Positions 7,027 to 8,036 of a stretch of 8,036 bases of DNA are shown one piece after another. The first letter of the stretch is position 1. Each line of letters opens with the position of its first letter. The notes beneath the pieces are model-generated. The model had not been told where the DNA came from and did no database searches. It worked only from the letters and a program-made list of their open reading frames with translations. The position numbers were made by a program, and so were the translations under genes. Origin of the DNA: Kiritimatiellia bacterium (lineage in GTDB: Bacteria; Verrucomicrobiota; Kiritimatiellia; UBA8416; JAIOPI01); contig JAPKCZ010000073.1 of assembly GCA_028822745.1 (NCBI GenBank), positions 1 through 8,036 of the forward strand. The letters are read 5' to 3'.

Positions 7027-8036
7027 GGGCACAGTGTCGCCATCTCATCGTCGCCGTACTCTTAGGCATGAACGGCACAGCGGCCTTGGCCCAGACCCCG
7101 CCACCCACCGCATGGGTTGAGGCGAAAATGTCGTTATCCCATCAGAAACTCTACGTCCACTCGCGTTTCACGCTGACAATGACCATTTCATCGCGACATG
7201 TGCGCCTTAGTCGCAATTTCAACCTAAGTGGCTTGACACAAGAAGATGTTTTCAAATTGAGCGCCTTTTCCGAACTGCCCCTTCAGCGCCACAACAAGAA
7301 CGGCGTGGTCACGGAAGTTCGACAGTTTCGTTGCCAGGGTGAAGCCCTTCGACCCGGGTCGATAAAATTTTCCCCTCAGTTACGTTACGGGGTCCTGACA
7401 AGGCAACGTGGATTTCTTGGAAGTATGTGGTCCGAGTCGGCTCGCACTGCTGCGGTGCGTCCCATTACGGTCACCATCCGGGCGCTTCCGGTAGCGGGGA
7501 AACCCCCGAATTTCAGCGGGGCCATCGGGCAGTTCGACTTCAGCATTAAGGTTTCGCCAACGGATGTTCAGGTAGAAGAACTCGTTGAAGTCACACTCAA
7601 GCTAAAAGGAAAGGGGCACCTTGAGGATAATTTTTGGCCCGAACTCAAGTTGGGGCGCTCCTTCAAAGTCTACCCACCCAAGGCCTCGGGTGGCATTGAA
7701 ACAGAACGAGGGCTCACACAGACGATTATTCCTCAGACAACGAATGCAACCTACATTCCCAGCTTGAGCTTTGCCTATTTCGACCCAATCAAGGGTCGCT
7801 ATATCGTCGACAAAGAAGGCCCCGTCTCGCTCACGTTTCATTCGGCTAAGATGCAAACAAACGCAACGCGCTACGTATCCAAAAGCGGGATCCGCACGCC
7901 GCACAAAGCCAGTCCATCCCCGACTGGACTCACTGAAGGCACCCGTATCGCCAAAGGTGGTGTGGCAACCACACGCAACCTGCTTCGTAATCTAGGTGCG
8001 GTCATGTCCGGTATCGCAGCGCTGAGTCTGCTCATT
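7023..8036 (+). CDS. Second BatD-like protein, 5' part (3' end outside window)
   Basis: An uninterrupted frame of 338 codons runs from ATG 7023 to the window edge. The start overlaps the batDE stop (ATGA) and has a near-perfect Shine-Dalgarno. The product starts with a signal peptide (MRAQCRHLIVAVLLG, then ALA|Q, cleavage near 23). A first beta-rich domain (about 29-156) begins WVEAKMSLSHQKLYVHS and ends in a VTIRALP strand. The second (about 160-275) carries BatD hallmarks: NFSGAIGQFDFSIKVSPTDV (163-182), VTLKLKGKGHLEDNFWPEL, and IPSLSFAYFDPIKGRYIV (245-262). A linker leads to a hydrophobic stretch from about residue 320 (LLRNLGAVMSGIAALSLLI), probably the start of the membrane helix. This is a more canonical BatD than the ectodomain of batDE, so the operon carries two BatD-type genes in a row. 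The function is unknown beyond membership of the Bat envelope complex. Length and any C-terminal domain cannot be seen. Confidence 0.9.
   Translation, partial: MRAQCRHLIVAVLLGMNGTAALAQTPPPTAWVEAKMSLSHQKLYVHSRFTLTMTISSRHVRLSRNFNLSGLTQEDVFKLSAFSELPLQRHNKNGVVTEVRQFRCQGEALRPGSIKFSPQLRYGVLTRQRGFLGSMWSESARTAAVRPITVTIRALPVAGKPPNFSGAIGQFDFSIKVSPTDVQVEELVEVTLKLKGKGHLEDNFWPELKLGRSFKVYPPKASGGIETERGLTQTIIPQTTNATYIPSLSFAYFDPIKGRYIVDKEGPVSLTFHSAKMQTNATRYVSKSGIRTPHKASPSPTGLTEGTRIAKGGVATTRNLLRNLGAVMSGIAALSLLI

Noticed and set aside
7602..7904. Minus-strand 100-codon frame near the right end, and + frame 7771-7995
   Set aside because: Both lie inside the second BatD-like gene, whose signal peptide and family motifs support the other frame.

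Overview
This window is an internal slice of a Bat (Bacteroides aerotolerance) operon, the type usually found behind a moxR AAA+ ATPase gene and a DUF58 gene. All genes lie on the + strand, packed with overlaps or short gaps. Both ends cut through genes, so the operon continues in both directions. No RNA gene, mobile element, CRISPR array or convincing terminator is visible. Base composition and codon use look even throughout, with no sign of a recently transferred segment. A Gram-negative (diderm) bacterium fits, because every protein has a signal peptide or membrane anchors with large domains predicted in the periplasm. The moderately GC-rich composition and the fused architecture are compatible with the PVC group (Kiritimatiellota, Lentisphaerota, Verrucomicrobiota), but that placement is a low-confidence guess.

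Layout: (1) the 3' part of a BatD/DUF4381-like membrane protein, 1-674; (2) batA, a membrane-anchored von Willebrand factor A (VWA) protein with an intact MIDAS metal site, 674-1711; (3) a BatB-BatC fusion, VWA plus TPR plus a long helical region and Gln-rich tail, 1737-4388; (4) a BatD-BatE fusion, beta-sandwich ectodomain plus cytoplasmic module plus TPR plus a membrane hairpin, 4444-7026; (5) the first 338 codons of a second BatD-like protein, 7023-8036, which runs off the window without a stop.

How they work together (family knowledge plus inference): two VWA proteins with MIDAS sites, TPR scaffolds and BatD-type beta-sandwich proteins are expected to form a periplasm-facing membrane complex, probably assembled or remodelled by the upstream MoxR ATPase. 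The biochemical role of Bat proteins is not settled; oxygen or envelope stress tolerance has been proposed.

The system is recognisable rather than new. The points worth a second look are the two fusions, which retain signal-peptide-like segments at their joints, three BatD-type ectodomains in one operon, an eight-codon mini-ORF bridging batA and batB, and a three-copy 18-bp repeat in the BatC tail.
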